From the NCBI RefSeq assembly GCF_020215645.1, contig NZ_CP084058.1:5766001-5830000 (forward strand): a stretch of 64,000 nt of DNA, written 5' to 3'. The notes under the pieces are model-generated. The model was not told the origin of the DNA and ran no database searches. It saw only the letters and a list, made by a program, of their open reading frames with translations. Shown here piece after piece: positions 50,715-59,537 of the stretch; positions within the stretch are counted from its first letter, which is position 1, and each line of letters starts with the position of its first letter. Source of the DNA: Nonomuraea gerenzanensis (lineage in GTDB: Bacteria; Actinomycetota; Actinomycetes; Streptosporangiales; Streptosporangiaceae). The position numbers were made by a program, and so were the translations under genes.

Positions 50715-53306
50715 TCAGGCCGACATGGGCTCGATGTCGAGGTCGAGGCGTCCCCGCTGCGCCGCCCGCCTGGCCTCCCAGTGCTCGGACGACAGCACCT
50801 CGTCGAACAGGTCCATCACGTCCGCGTACAGGGCGTCGGCCTGGGCGAGGTCACCGTCGGCGCGCCGGTCGACGGACAGGTTCGCCATGATCACCAGCGT
50901 GGCGGGGTGCTTGTCGCCACGGGTCACGCGGCTCATCTCGAAGGTGGCCTCTCCCAGCTCGCGGGCGGCTCTGGTCTCGCCGAGCGCGGACAGGTCGCTC
51001 GCGAGGTTGCCCATGACGATCAACGAGCTGGGATGGGTCTCCCCGAGCGAGGCCCGGAACCCGGCGAGGGCACGTTCGTCCAGCTCGCGCGCGCCGAGCG
51101 GATTGCCGCGGCGCCGGAGCACCGTGGCCAGGTTCATCTGCGTCGCGTGCGTGTTGGGGTGGTCGGCACCCGCCGTCTTCTCCCAGGCCTGCAGGGTCTC
51201 CTCGCCCAGGGACTGGGCCCCTGACAGGTTCTCGGTGTTGCGCCGGTCGATGATCAGATTGGTGGCCACCACCAGGGTCTGCCGGTGCTCGGGGCCCAGC
51301 AGGGTGCGGTGCCTGCCCCAGATGGCCTCACCCGTGGTGACCGCGTCCTCGTGGAAGCCCACCCGCCGCAGTGCCACCGCCAGGTCCGCCACGACCAGCA
51401 GCCGATGCCGGTGCCAGGGCTCGTTCTTCTGGTCCATCAGCTCGACGACCTCGCGGAGATGGTCGAGCGACTCCTCGTAGCGGCCCAGGCGGCGCAGGTC
51501 GCGGGCGATCGCGAACTTCGAGATGAGCGCGTCGACATGGGAGTAGCCGAACAGCCGCTTGCGCTCCTCGTAGGTCTCCTCGTCCCAGCGCAGGGCCTCC
51601 TCGAAGCGGCCGATGCAGCGCAGGCTCACCGCGATGTTGTTACGGATCATGAGGCTGGAGTGGTCCTGGGTGCCGAACACCGATTCGTACCGGGGCAGCA
51701 GCTCCATCTCGTGGTCGAGCGCCTCCTGGTAGCGGCCCATGAAGCGGATGTCGCTGTCGAAGCTGCGGGCGCACCGCAGATAGACCTCGTTCTCCTTGCC
51801 GTACACCCGGCTCAGGACGCCCAGGGTCTGCTGGTTCAGCGTGTACGCGTCCTCGTAGCGACCGACGTCACGCAGGACCGAGGCGACCTCGGCGGCCAGG
51901 GCCAGCACCTGCAGGTCCTCGTCGCCGAGCCGGCCGCGCCAGTTGGTGAGCGCCGCCTGGCCGAGGCTCAGGCTCTCGGCGTAGCCGCCGCGCAGGGCGA
52001 GCCTGCGCACCTGGTTGATGACCAGGTTGCGCAGGTGGGCGTTGTCGGTGTTCAGGGCGTCGGCGGGGAGCAGGTGCTGCCGGGAGAACTCGTACTTCGG
52101 GTCGTTGTCCTCCCGCTCTGGCTCCAGCGGGTCGGAGGCGGCCAGCAGCGTGTGGACCGTCTTGCGCAGGAGTCTCGCCTGGGCCAGGTCCTCCCGCTCG
52201 ATGCGGGCCTTCGTGACGGCCTGCACCACACGGTGGACCTGGATGGTGTTGCGAATGCCGTCGAGCTTGACGAGGGAGAACCTGGCCAGCTCCCTGGCGG
52301 CTCTGCGGTATTCGGTCACGCTGTCGACGATCTTGCCGACGGGGCCGGAGACGTTGAGGACGCGGCCGGACTGCACCAGCAGGGTTTCGGCGATCGGCTC
52401 CGGCGAGAAGAACGCCAGCAGGCTGAACAGGGCGACGGCCTCGTCGGAGATGCTGCCCCGGGCCAGGCTCCAGGTCGTGGCCACGACCTGCGGGTAGTAC
52501 ATGTCGACGCTCTCGCCGAGCAGGTCGTGGGCGTCGCGCTGGAACCGCTCCAGGTACTCCTCGACGGACGAGCCGGTCTGCGTGAGGTAGGCGGCCGCGT
52601 GCTCGGCGGCGAGGGGCAGGTTGTCGAGCGCGGCGGCGAGCTGCCGGGCGAGCCGGAGACGGCGCTTCTCCTCGGCTCCGTCTCCCGCCGGGGCCAGCGT
52701 CGTCACCCGCCTGCGCAGGAAGGCCACCGTCTCGTCGAGGGCGAACTGCGACACCTCGATCCCGTCGTCGCGGACCGCCTGGCGCCACCCCTGGACGCGG
52801 GAGGTGATGATCACGTGGCCGTTGCCGTGGGGGATGTACCGGCGCACGATCTCCGGTTGGGTCGCGTTGTCGAAGATGAGCAGGAACTTCGCGTACGGCT
52901 CTCCGTTGCGCAGCGCGTCGAGCACCGTCTGGCTGGAGTAGTCACGGTTCTCGCCGGTGAAGTCGGGCAGCCTCATCCGCCGCCCGAGCGCCACGATGGA
53001 GTTGCGGATCGTGTCCTCCTGCTCGGCGCGGACCCACCAGATCACCTCGTAGTCGGAGGCCCAGCGATGGGCATATTCGGCTGCAATTTCCGTTTTGCCC
53101 ACTCCGCCGAGGCCATAGAGCGCCTGCGCCGGCTGACTGATGAGCGCCTCGCTGGACTGGGTGAGCCGATTGCGCAACTCTTGCAACTCCACTGCCCGTC
53201 CAGTGAAATGCAAGTTTCGGATGGGAACCTCTTGCCCCATGATGACCGGATGCCTGCGTATCGCGGAACCACGCTCTCCGCTCTTCGACTGCGGACCCTC
53301 GGTCAT
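50715..53306 (-). CDS. NB-ARC/TPR protein of the FxSxx-COOH type (FxsT-like)
   Basis: An 863-residue STAND protein. The N-terminal GQEVPIRNLHFTGRAVEL leads into NB-ARC: Walker A GLGGVGKT at 65-72, Walker B KFLLIFDN and sensor HVIITSR. About ten degenerate tetratricopeptide repeats (TLGVLSRVYG, RYEESLDHLREVVEL and so on) fill the second half. The W/PxRNxxFTGR start is what the FxSxx-COOH TPR proteins share. Likely a sensor that oligomerises on binding a ligand. I chose ATG 53306; a frame extends to 53387. It converges on the HExxH gene, 6 bases apart, and is divergent from the SIR2 gene. Confidence 0.85.
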   Translation of the reverse strand: MTEGPQSKSGERGSAIRRHPVIMGQEVPIRNLHFTGRAVELQELRNRLTQSSEALISQPAQALYGLGGVGKTEIAAEYAHRWASDYEVIWWVRAEQEDTIRNSIVALGRRMRLPDFTGENRDYSSQTVLDALRNGEPYAKFLLIFDNATQPEIVRRYIPHGNGHVIITSRVQGWRQAVRDDGIEVSQFALDETVAFLRRRVTTLAPAGDGAEEKRRLRLARQLAAALDNLPLAAEHAAAYLTQTGSSVEEYLERFQRDAHDLLGESVDMYYPQVVATTWSLARGSISDEAVALFSLLAFFSPEPIAETLLVQSGRVLNVSGPVGKIVDSVTEYRRAARELARFSLVKLDGIRNTIQVHRVVQAVTKARIEREDLAQARLLRKTVHTLLAASDPLEPEREDNDPKYEFSRQHLLPADALNTDNAHLRNLVINQVRRLALRGGYAESLSLGQAALTNWRGRLGDEDLQVLALAAEVASVLRDVGRYEDAYTLNQQTLGVLSRVYGKENEVYLRCARSFDSDIRFMGRYQEALDHEMELLPRYESVFGTQDHSSLMIRNNIAVSLRCIGRFEEALRWDEETYEERKRLFGYSHVDALISKFAIARDLRRLGRYEESLDHLREVVELMDQKNEPWHRHRLLVVADLAVALRRVGFHEDAVTTGEAIWGRHRTLLGPEHRQTLVVATNLIIDRRNTENLSGAQSLGEETLQAWEKTAGADHPNTHATQMNLATVLRRRGNPLGARELDERALAGFRASLGETHPSSLIVMGNLASDLSALGETRAARELGEATFEMSRVTRGDKHPATLVIMANLSVDRRADGDLAQADALYADVMDLFDEVLSSEHWEARRAAQRGRLDLDIEPMSA

Positions 53307-53552
53307 CGGTGCTCCAGTTGTCGGCTCGGCTTCGATAGGAGTTGCCCCGTGCCAGAAGTTATCGCGCCCGGGCGCAACGTTCCACACAGGCGCGACATCT
53401 CACCGCCCCAACTTGAGCGTAGTAGGAGTTGCAGGAAAACGCGCGAGATGCGAAGAGCTTGACGACTTGAGCGCGATCCCGGAATCTCAAGCGTATTGGG
53501 CAGTTTGGGGGAACCGTCTACGTGGCGACCAGGGGAACGAGGGCCGATCTCT

Positions 53553-54470
53553 GTGACGGATCTGCGGGCCGGGCGGGAGCTCGCGTGGAGGATGTTGATC
53601 AGCAATTTACGGACGGGGCAGTGCACGCCTTTCCTCGGTGCGGGGGCCTCCGCCGGCCATATCCCCCTCGGTGCCGTCCTGGCGGCGGAGTGGGCGCGGC
53701 TCAGCGCTTATCCGTTCAAAGACTCCACCAACCTGGGGCGGGTGATGCAGTATGTGGCGTCGGTGGATTTCGCGGGAGATCTTGTTTCGCTCAAGGAGCA
53801 TCTCGCGGCGGAAGTCTTCGCGGAGGTCCAGATGCCTGACTTTCGGAATGTCACTCAGATTCACTCGTTGCTGGCCAGGTGCGACTTACCGGTATACATA
53901 ACTACGAACTATGACGATCTGCTCTTTCGGGCGCTCACCTACCATGAGAAGCGGCCCCGTCTGGGGGTCAGCCCGTGGACCGCTGGAATAGAAGATCAAT
54001 TTGACTCCCCGTTTGATGCGCTCGGGAATTATCATCCCTCTCCGGAGGAGCCTCTGGTGTTTCACCTCCACGGCCATTGGAAACACCCGCGATCCATGGT
54101 CCTGGCCGAGGACGACTACATCGAGTACCTGATCCGGCTCGTCGAAGAGGGCTCCACGAAGGACGACCGGAGCATGATCCCCCCGGTGGTGCACGCGGCG
54201 CTGCGGACCAAGCCACTACTCTTCATCGGCTACAGCCTGCACGACTGGACGTTCCTGGTGCTGTTCCGGACCCTGCTCCGGGACGTGGACACCTCCTACC
54301 GGCGCAGGCATGTCAGCGTCCAGCTGGAACCCCCGATGGCCGAGGACATCGGGTCTGCGAAGACATACCTGGAAGAGGCTTTCCGCGAGCGGCATATCGC
54401 TATCTTCTGGGAGAGTACTGAATCCTTCACGTCGGAGCTGGCGAGGCGCATGTGGGGAGAGGCGAGATGA
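53553..54470 (+). CDS. SIR2-like NAD-hydrolase effector
   Basis: A 305-residue SIR2-fold protein. NAD-binding GAGAS is in TPFLGAGASAG (residues 25-35); TTNYDDLL is near 117-124, HLHGHW near 171-176 and FIGYSLHDW near 224-232. This is the pattern of SIR2 effectors that cleave NAD in Thoeris, DSR and Avs-type anti-phage systems. Start GTG 53553 follows a weak GAGG. GC content is visibly lower than in the flanks, a sign of transfer. Its stop overlaps the next ATG (ATGA), so it is made with the nSTAND protein. Confidence 0.85.
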   Translation: MTDLRAGRELAWRMLISNLRTGQCTPFLGAGASAGHIPLGAVLAAEWARLSAYPFKDSTNLGRVMQYVASVDFAGDLVSLKEHLAAEVFAEVQMPDFRNVTQIHSLLARCDLPVYITTNYDDLLFRALTYHEKRPRLGVSPWTAGIEDQFDSPFDALGNYHPSPEEPLVFHLHGHWKHPRSMVLAEDDYIEYLIRLVEEGSTKDDRSMIPPVVHAALRTKPLLFIGYSLHDWTFLVLFRTLLRDVDTSYRRRHVSVQLEPPMAEDIGSAKTYLEEAFRERHIAIFWESTESFTSELARRMWGEAR

Positions 54471-56419
54471 ACGACCATGAGCCATATGTCGGACCTCGCC
54501 CCTTTCGCGCGGATGAAGCGGACCGTTTCTTCGGCCGCCGGGGTGAAGCCCGCAACCTGGCCGCCCTGTGGCGGGCCGAACGCCTGACCGTTCTGTACGG
54601 CCCGGAGTCGACGGGCAAGACGTCGCTGCTCAACGCGGGGGTGCTGCCCCTGCTCGCGAACGAGGAGATCGATCTGCTGCCCGTCGGGCGGGTGGTGCGG
54701 CCCGTCGCGGCGCCGCTGGCCACCCAGCACGTCGATCCGGCCTACCCCCTGCTCGCGAGCTGGACGTCGGCCGGCCGCCCGCCCGCGCCCGGGACGTCGA
54801 TCGGGGCCTTCCTGCGGTCGAGACCCGCGCGGGTGAACGAGTACGGCGAGCCGTACAGCGTCCTGGCCGCGGTCGACCAGTTCGAGGAGCTCTTCGACGG
54901 CCCTCCGACGCGGCGGCCGAGCGGGGAGCTCCTGATCGACCAGATCGCCGAGGCGTTGCGCGTCCTGCCCGCGCTGAAGCTGCTCCTGATCGTCCGCGAC
55001 GACCACTTCGGTACGTTCGAGGCGTACGAGAGAAGGCTGAGCGATCGGCGGGCGGCCCGGGTGCGCATCGATCCGCTCGAACCCGAAGCCGCACACGAGG
55101 CGATCGTGCGCCCGCTCGAAGGTACCGGCCGCCGGTTCGCCGCCGGTGTCGCCGCGCGGCTGCTGGACGATCTGCGCACGGTCACCTTCGAAGACCGGGT
55201 GGGGCACGTCGTCCACGTGCGGCAGGACCGCGTCGAGCCGCTCCACCTGCAGATAGCGTGCAGCAGCCTCTGGCAGTCCACGGACACCGACGTGATCACG
55301 GAGGAGGACCTGCAGCGCTTCGGCGACGTCGACACGGCGGTCATGGCCTACTGCGACACGGCGATCGGCAAGGTGGCAGCGGAGTGCGGGGTGGATGAGG
55401 CGAGGCTGCGCGCCTGGCTGGAGACGATCTTCATCACCCCCTTCGGCACCAGGGCGACCGCGTACCGAGGCGCCCTCACCACGGCCGACATGCCCAACAC
55501 GGTCGTGGACACCCTGGCCGAGCGGCACATCCTCACCCCGGAGTTCCGTGCCAGGCTCACCTGGTACCAGCTCGGCCAGGACCGGCTGATCACCGCGGTA
55601 CGCACGGCGAATGCGCTCTGGTGGGAGCGGCACGGCGGCGAGCCGAGCGCGCCCCGGACCCCGCAGAGCCCGGCCGACTTCCGCGCGGCGGCCGAGACGG
55701 CGATGGGCGAGGGCGACTACTCCTCGGCTCGCGAGTACGCGGAAGCGGCCGCACAGCGCTACCGCGACGCGGGCGACGACCGGCGGCTGGCCCAGGCGCT
55801 GGCGTTGCAGGGCGACATCTCCCGCCTGAGCGGCGACTCGGCCGAGGCCGAGCACAGCCTCAGAACCGCCCTGAACACGCTGATACAGCTCGACGACGAC
55901 TACGGCAGCGCCCAGCTCTTCGCGGCCCTGGCCCGGCTGCATCACGAGGAGGGCCGGTACGGCCAGGCCATCGACCAGTTCCGGCAGGCGTTGAGCCGTG
56001 CCCCCGGCGATCCTGACATCCTGGTCGGCCTCGGCTACGCGCTGTGGCGCGACGGCTCCCCGGCCGACGGGCTGCTCACCTTCTCCCGCGTTCTCGACGG
56101 CAGGCCCGACCTCGTCCCGGCGCTGCTCGGCCGCGGTCAGATCCGGGCCGAGCTGCGCGAATATCCCCAAGCCCTCGCCGACCTCGACCGCGCGTGGGCG
56201 CTCGGCGTCCCCGCGGAGGAGGAGCCCGCGGCACGCGCGGCGCGGGCCGCCGCGCTGGCCGCGCTCGGTCGCGTGGAGGAGGCCACCGCCGAGCTGAACG
56301 CGGCGCTGCGCGGCGATCCGTCACCGCCACCGGCGCTGGCGGCTCGCGCTCGTGAACTTCTCGAACGCGCCCAGGTCACGGCGGCGCCGGACCGGGACGA
56401 AGCCGAACCTCCAGCGTGA
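54467..56419 (+). CDS. nSTAND ATPase with C-terminal TPRs, partner of the SIR2 protein
   Basis: A 650-residue protein. The opening YVGPRPFRADEADRFFGRR is the hallmark of nSTAND1 ATPases. Walker A is GPESTGKTS (near 45-53), and a Walker B-like AAVDQFEELFD lies near 137. A long helical region follows, then five or so TPR units (GRYGQAIDQFRQALSRAPGDPDILVGLGYALW and similar). It would sense an intruder through the TPRs and release the SIR2 enzyme. In Avs5 SIR2 and STAND are fused; here they are separate, overlapping genes. Confidence 0.85.
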   Translation: MNDHEPYVGPRPFRADEADRFFGRRGEARNLAALWRAERLTVLYGPESTGKTSLLNAGVLPLLANEEIDLLPVGRVVRPVAAPLATQHVDPAYPLLASWTSAGRPPAPGTSIGAFLRSRPARVNEYGEPYSVLAAVDQFEELFDGPPTRRPSGELLIDQIAEALRVLPALKLLLIVRDDHFGTFEAYERRLSDRRAARVRIDPLEPEAAHEAIVRPLEGTGRRFAAGVAARLLDDLRTVTFEDRVGHVVHVRQDRVEPLHLQIACSSLWQSTDTDVITEEDLQRFGDVDTAVMAYCDTAIGKVAAECGVDEARLRAWLETIFITPFGTRATAYRGALTTADMPNTVVDTLAERHILTPEFRARLTWYQLGQDRLITAVRTANALWWERHGGEPSAPRTPQSPADFRAAAETAMGEGDYSSAREYAEAAAQRYRDAGDDRRLAQALALQGDISRLSGDSAEAEHSLRTALNTLIQLDDDYGSAQLFAALARLHHEEGRYGQAIDQFRQALSRAPGDPDILVGLGYALWRDGSPADGLLTFSRVLDGRPDLVPALLGRGQIRAELREYPQALADLDRAWALGVPAEEEPAARAARAAALAALGRVEEATAELNAALRGDPSPPPALAARARELLERAQVTAAPDRDEAEPPA

Positions 56420-56691
56420 CACCGGTCCCTGTCGGCGGGAGCGGTCCCGCTGTGACGGGGGAGCGGTGACGTGCGGCGTCGCGACGGAGCTTTGAGGGGG
56501 ATGCGGGACGCGGCGGGGGCGGGTGTGCGGGGCGGGCGCAGCGGCGTCGAGGTCCCGGCGGTCCGTCAGCGGCGGCGCGGGGTGTGCCGCGGCCTTCAGG
56601 GTCGCCACGGGCTGGGCGCGGCTGTCGTCGCCCGGCGGGCGGGCCTGACCACTTGACGATCACCGCCACAGCCAGAAATACCCTAAAAACC
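56420..56691. other. Intergenic stretch with no gene
   Basis: About 270 bases of very GC-rich sequence between the nSTAND gene and the transporter promoter. Short frames exist but none is convincing. Confidence 0.5.
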
Positions 56692-56732
56692 GGTAGGAAA
56701 TGTTGACTGGAGAGGGGGTCGGTCCGTACCGT
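56692..56732 (+). promoter_or_regulatory. Promoter of the transporter operon with GGTAGGAA box
   Basis: GGTAGGAA (56692-56699) precedes a TTGACT -35 (56703-56708) and, 18 bases on, TACCGT as a -10 (56727-56732). The start codon is at 56740, so the message would be nearly leaderless. The same box occurs inverted at 59508-59515 before the LanC-like gene. Confidence 0.5.
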
Positions 56733-56739
56733 CAAGGTC

Positions 56740-57879
56740 ATGAGCCAGGCCCCACGCCTCATCAGGCGTCCCCGCTCGCTGCTCGGCGCGTTCCTCGTCC
56801 TGCTCCTCCCGCTGGCCGCGTGCGCGCCACCGGCCGGCCAGGAGACGGGCGCGCCGGCGCTGGCGGCCGACGCGCCGCTGCCCACAGCCGTGCCCGAGGG
56901 CACCAAGCTGATCGTCGGAGACCCGCCGACCAAGGTGGCCCTCCAGCTCTCCGGCGAGCTCGACAGCTTCTCGTTCGACATCGAATGGGCCAACCTCAGC
57001 GGCGGCCCGCAGACGAGCGAGGCGTTCAGGGCCGACGCGCTGGACGTCGGCGCCGTGGCCGAGATCCCGCCCATCCACGCCGTCTGGACCGGCCTGCCCG
57101 TCAAGATCGTCGCGTCCAGGTATCGGAAGGACCCGCTCGCCCACCCCACGTACGAGCTGGGCATCGCCCCCGGCGTGCACGTGCGGTCACTGCGGGACCT
57201 GCGCGGGAAGAAGATCGCCTACAGCCCCGGCCAGGCCCAGGGCGCGCTGGTGCTCAAGGCGCTGAAGAAGGCCGGGCTCAGCAAGCGGGACGTCACCCTG
57301 GTCGAGCTGCCCAGCACCGGCGACGTCTACCCGAACGCGCTGGCCTCCAAGCAGGTGGACGTCGCCCCGATCGGCGGCGTCAACATCAAGCGGTACCTCA
57401 CCAAGTTCGGCCGGGACGGCGCCACCACGATCCCGCACGGCCTCCGCGACGACCCCGCCCACCTCTACGTCCGCACCTCCACGCTGCGGGACCCGGCCAA
57501 GGCCGCGGCCATCCGCGAGTACGTCGCCGCCTGGGCCAGGGCCGCCCAGTGGGCCTACGAGCATCCTGAGGAGTGGATCGAGGGCTACTACGTCAAGGAC
57601 CAGGGCCTGACCGCCGCCGATGGGGAGTACCTCGTCGAGCAGGCGGGCGAGCCCGACCTCCCTGCCGACTGGTCACAGGCCGTTCAGCGGCACCAGGAGA
57701 CCGTCGACATCCTGGCCGCCGAGACCGGTAACCCGCCGCTGAAGGCGGAGGAGCTGTACGACCTGCGCTACGAGAGCGTCGGCGCGGACGCGGTCGCGGG
57801 GCGGCCGGGGGCAGCGGCCCAAGGCTCACCCCCGGGCGCTGCTGGAAGCCGGTCAGCGGTCGCGGGAGGGCTCCGATGA
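56740..57879 (+). CDS. ABC transporter substrate-binding lipoprotein (SsuA/TauA type)
   Basis: A 379-residue lipoprotein with signal MSQAPRLIRRPRSLLGAFL and lipobox LAAC, Cys28 being lipidated. The body has the NMT1/SsuA pattern: VGAVAEIPPIHAVWTGLPVKIVASR and LRDLRGKKIAYSPGQAQGALVLKALKKAGL. Family members bind sulfonates, taurine, nitrate or pyrimidine precursors; I cannot choose between them. It leads a three-gene transporter operon; the stop overlaps the permease start (ATGA). Confidence 0.9.
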   Translation: MSQAPRLIRRPRSLLGAFLVLLLPLAACAPPAGQETGAPALAADAPLPTAVPEGTKLIVGDPPTKVALQLSGELDSFSFDIEWANLSGGPQTSEAFRADALDVGAVAEIPPIHAVWTGLPVKIVASRYRKDPLAHPTYELGIAPGVHVRSLRDLRGKKIAYSPGQAQGALVLKALKKAGLSKRDVTLVELPSTGDVYPNALASKQVDVAPIGGVNIKRYLTKFGRDGATTIPHGLRDDPAHLYVRTSTLRDPAKAAAIREYVAAWARAAQWAYEHPEEWIEGYYVKDQGLTAADGEYLVEQAGEPDLPADWSQAVQRHQETVDILAAETGNPPLKAEELYDLRYESVGADAVAGRPGAAAQGSPPGAAGSRSAVAGGLR

Positions 57880-58700
57880 CACTGATCGCCTCGCCCCCGT
57901 CCACCGCCATCCGCCCCCGCACCCGCCGCCGCCTGAGCCCGCGCCGCCCGATCAGACTGGGCTTCCTGCTGGGCCCCTCCCTCCTGCTCGCTCTGTGGAC
58001 GCTGGCCTCAGCCACCGGCCACCTGGACCCCCGCTTCCTGTCCGCCCCGTGGACGGTGGTCGGCACCGCCGCCGAGCTCACCGAGTCGGGCCGCCTCCAG
58101 GACAACCTGCTCACCTCGGTGGGCAGGGTCGCCCTGGGCCTGGCCATCGGCGTGCCGCTCGGTACGGCGCTGGCGCTGGTCTCCGGGCTCAGCCGCTGGG
58201 GCGAGGCGCTGATCGACGGGCCGGTGCAGATCAAACGCGCCATCCCCTCCCTCGCGCTGATGCCGCTGCTCATCCTCTGGCTCGGCATCGGCGAGGGCAT
58301 GAAGGTCACCGTGATCGCCGTCGGCGTGCTGGTGCCGATCTACATCCACACGCACAACGGCCTGCGCGGCATCGACAGCCGCTACGTGGAGCTGGCCGAG
58401 ACCGTCGATCTCGGGCGGGGCGCGTTCATCGGGAAGGTGGTGCTGCCGGGGGCGCTGCCAGGGTTCCTGCTGGGGCTGCGGTTCGCGGTCACGACGGCGT
58501 GGTTGTTCCTGGTGGTGGCCGAGCTGATCAACTCGACCAGCGGCATCGGCTACATGATGGACCTGGCGCGCACGTACGGGCAGACCGACGTGATCCTGGT
58601 CGGCATCGTCCTGTACGGGCTGCTCGGCCTGTTCTCCGACGCCGCCGTCCGGGTCGTGGAGAGGAGGGCGCTGTCGTGGCGGCGCACGCTGGCGAGCTGA
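57876..58700 (+). CDS. ABC transporter permease (SsuC type)
   Basis: A 274-residue inner-membrane protein with six hydrophobic segments and the binding-protein-dependent EAA-like loop AETVDLGRGAFIGKVVLPGALPGFLLGLRFAV. It is the channel for the substrate-binding protein encoded upstream. Start ATG 57876 overlaps that gene's stop, and it overlaps the ATPase gene start by 25 bases. Confidence 0.92.
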   Translation: MTLIASPPSTAIRPRTRRRLSPRRPIRLGFLLGPSLLLALWTLASATGHLDPRFLSAPWTVVGTAAELTESGRLQDNLLTSVGRVALGLAIGVPLGTALALVSGLSRWGEALIDGPVQIKRAIPSLALMPLLILWLGIGEGMKVTVIAVGVLVPIYIHTHNGLRGIDSRYVELAETVDLGRGAFIGKVVLPGALPGFLLGLRFAVTTAWLFLVVAELINSTSGIGYMMDLARTYGQTDVILVGIVLYGLLGLFSDAAVRVVERRALSWRRTLAS

Positions 58701-59368
58701 TCAGGGTCAGGGGCCTGACCCGCCGGTACGGGACGCGCAAGGTGCTCGACGACCTGGACCTGGAGCTGGCGCCCGGCGAGTTCGTGGCGCTGCTCGGCAG
58801 GAGCGGGTCCGGCAAGAGCACACTGCTGCGGGCGCTGGCCGGGCTGGACGCCGACGTCGAGGGGGAGGGGGAGCTGCAGGTTCCCGCCGAGGTGTCGGTG
58901 GTCTTCCAGGACGCCCGGCTGCTGCCCTGGCAGCGGGTGCTGCCGAACGTGGTGCTCGGCCTGACCGGTGCGGAACAGCGTGGCCGCGACAGCCTCTCCG
59001 AGGTGGGGCTGGCGGGGCGGGAGCGGGCCTGGCCCAACGAGCTGTCCGGCGGCGAGCAGCAGCGCGTCGCGCTGGCCAGGTCGCTGGTACGCGAGCCCCG
59101 CCTGCTGCTGGCCGACGAGCCGTTCGGCGCGCTCGACGCCCTGACCAGGCTGAAGATGCACGGCCTGCTGCGCCGCCTGTTCGAGCAGCACCGGCCGGCC
59201 GTGCTCCTGGTCACCCACGACGTGGACGAGGCCGTCGCGCTGGCCGACCGCGTGCTCGTGCTCGAACACGGCCGGATCGCCGCCGAGCTGCGGCTCGACG
59301 ACCGCTCCGACCCCGCCGCGGCCCGGGCCGAGCTCCTGCGCGCCCTCGGCGTCACAGCCGGTGCGTGA
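58676..59368 (+). CDS. ABC transporter ATP-binding protein (SsuB type)
   Basis: A 230-residue ATPase: Walker A GRSGSGKST, Q-loop VVFQDARLLPW, signature LSGGEQQRVALARSL, Walker B LLLADEPFGALD and switch His THDVDEAV. It powers the permease encoded upstream. GTG 58676 has GAGAGGAGG nearby and lies inside the end of the permease gene. Confidence 0.93.
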   Translation: MAAHAGELIRVRGLTRRYGTRKVLDDLDLELAPGEFVALLGRSGSGKSTLLRALAGLDADVEGEGELQVPAEVSVVFQDARLLPWQRVLPNVVLGLTGAEQRGRDSLSEVGLAGRERAWPNELSGGEQQRVALARSLVREPRLLLADEPFGALDALTRLKMHGLLRRLFEQHRPAVLLVTHDVDEAVALADRVLVLEHGRIAAELRLDDRSDPAAARAELLRALGVTAGA

Positions 59369-59507
59369 CCGTGGGTGCCGCTGGGAGCCTGCGCGCGGTC
59401 GCCGCATCGCCGAGGGCGTCACGGTCGGCGCACGACCGTGGGTGCCGCCATAATGGAGGGGCGGGTTCCAGCAGGTTGATTCTCCAAGATTTCCAAGATT
59501 CCGGGTA

Positions 59508-59515
59508 TTCCTACC
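59508..59515 (-). promoter_or_regulatory. GGTAGGAA box (inverted) upstream of LanC-like gene
   Basis: TTCCTACC is the reverse complement of the box at 56692-56699 before the transporter operon, and lies 23 bases before the LanC-like start. An AATACCC-like element is near both. A shared regulator is possible. Confidence 0.4.
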
Positions 59516-59537
59516 AATCGTATGGGAAAATGGCACC

